DNA of 64,000 nt from Microbacterium sp. No. 7 (lineage in GTDB: Bacteria; Actinomycetota; Actinomycetes; Actinomycetales; Microbacteriaceae): contig NZ_CP012698.1 in assembly GCF_001314225.1 (NCBI RefSeq), positions 71,112 to 135,111 on the forward strand. The letters run 5' to 3'. The position numbers and the translations under genes were made by a program. The notes below the pieces were generated by a model. It was not told the DNA's origin. It worked only from the letters and a program-made list of their open reading frames with translations, and made no database searches. Below are positions 62,398 to 64,000 of the stretch, one piece after another (position 1 is the first letter of the stretch; every line of letters starts with the position of its first letter).

Positions 62398-62446
62398 TTG
62401 TGTATCTGACACACACAACAATAGGCGGAGCCTCCGACATTGGCAC
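62398..62446 (-). promoter_or_regulatory. Promoter module at 62.4 kb (GTG variant)
   Basis: GTGCCA, 17 bp, TATTGT; palindrome 62398-62418 with one mismatch (TTGTGTGT). The start position is GTG and the frame is in phase with the gene. Confidence 0.84.
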
Positions 62447-62455
62447 GGAGACGGA

Positions 62456-62487
62456 AGCGCCCCGCCTGCTCGCGCGGGCGGGGCGCT
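62456..62487 (-). terminator. Module terminator hairpin (62.5 kb)
   Basis: 11-bp stem AGCGCCCCGCC/GGCGGGGCGCT, 10-nt loop, between the gene at 62501 and the next promoter. Confidence 0.72.
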
Positions 62488-62500
62488 CGGGTGGGGGAGA

Positions 62501-62998
62501 TCAGCAGATCTCGAACCCCCCGCAGTGGCGCAGGAATGCCGCGAACTCGCGCACGTTCTCCACGTCGAACGGGTAGGACTTGCCGAAGTGCTCGCGGCGG
62601 CCGGTCCCGGCGCAGCCGTTGCATCCGCCCTTGCCCGTGTCGGGGTCGCGCGGCTTGTCGTAGCCGTACTCCCGGCCGATGGCGTCGGTGCGCAGGCCCG
62701 TGCCCTGGCACAGGTCGCACTCGCTGTCCGGCAGTGCGCTCAGCTCGGCGGCGTACTGATCGGCGTAGGCCGTCACGCGCCCGCTGGCGAGGTCACGGTC
62801 CAGCGCGTCGGCCAGGGCCACGGACGCGGCCGCGTCGAGCCCGTCACCGTCGTTGCTCTGCCAGTGGATGCACCCGGCGGTGAGGTCCGGGTAGGTCGTG
62901 GTCAGGAACTCGGCGAGCGGGTGCCACCACCACACGTTGTTGCGGAAGTAGCCGCCGACCTCGGCGGTGGCGTTCTTGCCGTAGACGTCCATTCCCAT
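62501..62998 (-). CDS. Hypothetical protein with CxxCxGxG zinc motifs (165 aa)
   Basis: The protein begins MGMDVYGKNATAEVGGYFRN, an opening seen in phage and plasmid proteins of unknown role, with WWHPLAEFLTTTYPDL after it. In the C-terminal half CDLCQGTGLR and CNGCAGTGRR form a DnaJ-type zinc-binding pair. The ATG at 62998 follows GGAGGA. Possibly a chaperone-like or nucleic-acid-binding protein; not established. Confidence 0.78.
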   Translation of the reverse strand: MGMDVYGKNATAEVGGYFRNNVWWWHPLAEFLTTTYPDLTAGCIHWQSNDGDGLDAAASVALADALDRDLASGRVTAYADQYAAELSALPDSECDLCQGTGLRTDAIGREYGYDKPRDPDTGKGGCNGCAGTGRREHFGKSYPFDVENVREFAAFLRHCGGFEIC

Positions 62999-63018
62999 GA
63001 TGTCCTCCTAAAGACATG

Positions 63019-63067
63019 TTGTGTATCTGACACACACAACATTAGGAGGGGGGTCGGACATTGGCCG
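63019..63067 (-). promoter_or_regulatory. Promoter module at 63.0 kb (GTG variant)
   Basis: CGGCCA, 17 bp, TAATGT; palindrome 63019-63039 with one mismatch. Upstream ATGTCCGACC at 28 bp from TGTCAG. Confidence 0.84.
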
Positions 63068-63088
63068 GGGGCCGCTGGGTAGATGCAG

Positions 63089-63120
63089 AGCGCCCCGCCG
63101 GATGATCCCGGCGGGGCGCT
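63089..63120 (-). terminator. Module terminator hairpin (63.1 kb)
   Basis: 13-bp stem AGCGCCCCGCCGG/CCGGCGGGGCGCT with a 6-nt loop, just after the stop of the gene at 63134. Third copy of this terminator type. Confidence 0.74.
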
Positions 63121-63133
63121 GGCGGCGGGGTTT

Positions 63134-63571
63134 CTACCGGGTGCCGTCGAGGCCGTTGACCAGCCAGAGCGCCGCGGCCGCGAGATCCCCACCGCCTCCG
63201 AGCGCAGCGCGCACCGCCGCAACGCTCGCCGCGAGGTCCGTGGGCACCAGCCCGGACACGCGAGCGCGTGCGGCCTGGTACTCGCCGCCCACGTACACGT
63301 CGAGGCTCTGCCCCGCCTCGTCGGCATCGCGGGTGTCCCACTCCTGCAAGACCTCGGCGCGCGATCCCGGATGGCGGCGGGTGATGTCCTTTGTGAGGTC
63401 GTAGATCCCCTCGGCCTCGTACTTCGAGTGCCCGGTGATCTGCCAGCCCTCGCCGTCTCGATCCACGGCCTGATCCATCATGTCGAGCCCTGCCCGGTCG
63501 ATCGCCTTCCGCAGTCTCTTCTCCGTCAGCTTCGGCGCCTCGGTGATCGTGATGACGTTCCACGTAGACAT
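63134..63571 (-). CDS. Hypothetical protein (145 aa)
   Basis: MSTWNVITITEAPKLTEKRL opens an alpha/beta protein with EGWQITGHSKYEAEGIYDLTKDI and a C-terminal Ala-rich helical half (LAASVAAVRAALGGGGDLAAAALW). The C-terminal part resembles that of the 59016 gene product (short Ala/Asp helices ending in ALWLVNGLD), hinting at a shared domain. The ATG at 63571 follows GGAGGA. No family recognised. Confidence 0.74.
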   Translation of the reverse strand: MSTWNVITITEAPKLTEKRLRKAIDRAGLDMMDQAVDRDGEGWQITGHSKYEAEGIYDLTKDITRRHPGSRAEVLQEWDTRDADEAGQSLDVYVGGEYQAARARVSGLVPTDLAASVAAVRAALGGGGDLAAAALWLVNGLDGTR

Positions 63572-63588
63572 TGCTGTCCTCCCTTGTG

Positions 63589-63637
63589 TTGTGTATCTGA
63601 CACCTGAAACACTAGAGGCTGGGTCAGACACTGGCCG
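63589..63637 (-). promoter_or_regulatory. Promoter module at 63.6 kb (degenerate arm, GTG)
   Basis: CGGCCA, 17 bp, TAGTGT; the invariant 14-mer is intact but the other arm is TTTCAGG. Upstream GTGTCTGACC at 28 bp. Predicted start is GTG. Confidence 0.82.
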
Positions 63638-64000
63638 GGGAGCTAGGGGGCCGCGCAGCGGTTCCCGGAGCCCACACCAGCACCACCCTCAGCGGGCCGT
63701 GAGAGCCCGCAGAGCGGCCGGAATCGGCACCGCCAGGGAACAGGGGCCGGCAGGGGAGCCGGCTTCGAGCTCGGCGGCTCAGGAGGCCGTAACGGCGCGC
63801 AGCGCCGGGAGGCTCTGAGCCGCCCCTACCGGCTCGCCCTCCTCTGTGCGCACGCATGCCCAGCCCCCTCCGAATCGGGGGCGGAGGCACCCGCTCAGCC
63901 CCCTCGGGGAGGGCGCGCAGCGGCCGACCTGCGTGGCCCCGTGGGCGGCTTGCCGCCCACCCGGAGCACGGCGCGCAGCGCCGGGCACCCCATCCGCAGG
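63638..64000. repeat. Gene-free GC-rich tail with four CGCGCAGCG copies and a perfect hairpin
   Basis: No convincing gene is present. CGCGCAGCG occurs at 63652-63660, 63796-63804, 63914-63922 and 63972-63980, usually followed by CCGG or GCC. A perfect stem GTGGGCGGC/GCCGCCCAC (63941-63949, 63952-63960) has a 2-nt loop. It could be an origin, a partition or transfer site, or terminators for a neighbouring gene; the window ends before this can be judged. Confidence 0.5.

Noticed and set aside
53614..63609. CRISPR array, because of the many identical ~21-bp repeats
   Set aside because: The repeats are about 0.3-2 kb apart with genes between them, sit at promoters, and there are no regular spacers or cas genes.

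Overview
The window looks like an accessory replicon, probably a conjugative plasmid or phage-plasmid, of a high-GC actinobacterium (Micrococcales, perhaps Microbacteriaceae). This is inferred from the GC-rich coding, the GTG starts, the FtsK/TraB-type translocase, the NrdH redoxin and the DUF4192 and DUF3846 families. No rRNA, tRNA, replication initiator or CRISPR array is visible.

Layout. (1) 0-5.7 kb is plasmid backbone: a FtsK/TraB-like translocase, two small proteins and a redoxin on the plus strand, facing a three-gene minus-strand operon. The last gene of that operon is split by an IS21-family element (2574-4700, 5-bp target repeat). (2) 5.9-8.1 kb is a four-gene plus-strand operon: AraC/GyrI-like regulator, SRPBCC, DUF1801, VOC. 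(3) 8.6-50.8 kb is a nested defence and resistance island. Its outer layer is a two-gene defence or restriction operon: a PLD/SNF2 helicase (47472-50759) and a large Eco57I-like methyltransferase. A 35.7-kb element headed by three tyrosine recombinases and a small accessory protein (10295-45975, Tn554-like) has cut the methyltransferase exactly inside its SAM-binding motif; joining 10294 to 45976 restores a 1067-aa reading frame. The element carries a second defence cluster: SNF2-DUF3883 helicase, DUF1156 methyltransferase, HEPN/DUF499 ATPase, OLD-type ATPase-TOPRIM and HNH nuclease. That cluster is itself broken twice: an IS3-family element (25136-26382, TSD CTGG) splits the DUF1156 gene, and a 13-kb composite transposon (32675-45707, TSD GTGC) splits the HNH gene. 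The composite transposon carries two heavy-metal P-type ATPases, an HMA chaperone, a Crp/Fnr regulator and several transposase remnants, one of them an IS3 relic hit by an IS110. (4) 51-64 kb is backbone again: mostly minus-strand small genes in one- to three-gene modules. These include a secreted HNH protein, a Mom-like DNA-modification protein, DUF3846, DprA, DUF4192 and several zinc-ribbon proteins.

The most striking backbone feature is a promoter module used 13 times (once at 5.7 kb, twelve times between 53.6 and 63.6 kb), plus one decayed copy at 50.9 kb. Each has a -10 hexamer of the form TAnnGT (TAnTGT in 12 of 13), a 17-bp spacer, and an invariant 14-mer TGTCAGATACACAA at the predicted transcription start, usually as one arm of a TTGTGTAT-N5-ATACACAA palindrome. 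The predicted +1 always falls at an ATG or GTG, so every transcript could start with a leaderless mini-ORF reading M-S-D-T-Q. Several modules end in near-identical hairpin terminators, and three bicistronic modules have a strong hairpin between their genes. This looks like one global switch controlling a cassette array; its regulator is not recognisable in the window.

Working model: the backbone supplies transfer, anti-restriction (Mom-like modification) and ssDNA-entry (DprA-like) functions under common control. The island is a record of successive insertions that have disabled two defence systems while adding metal-efflux cargo.
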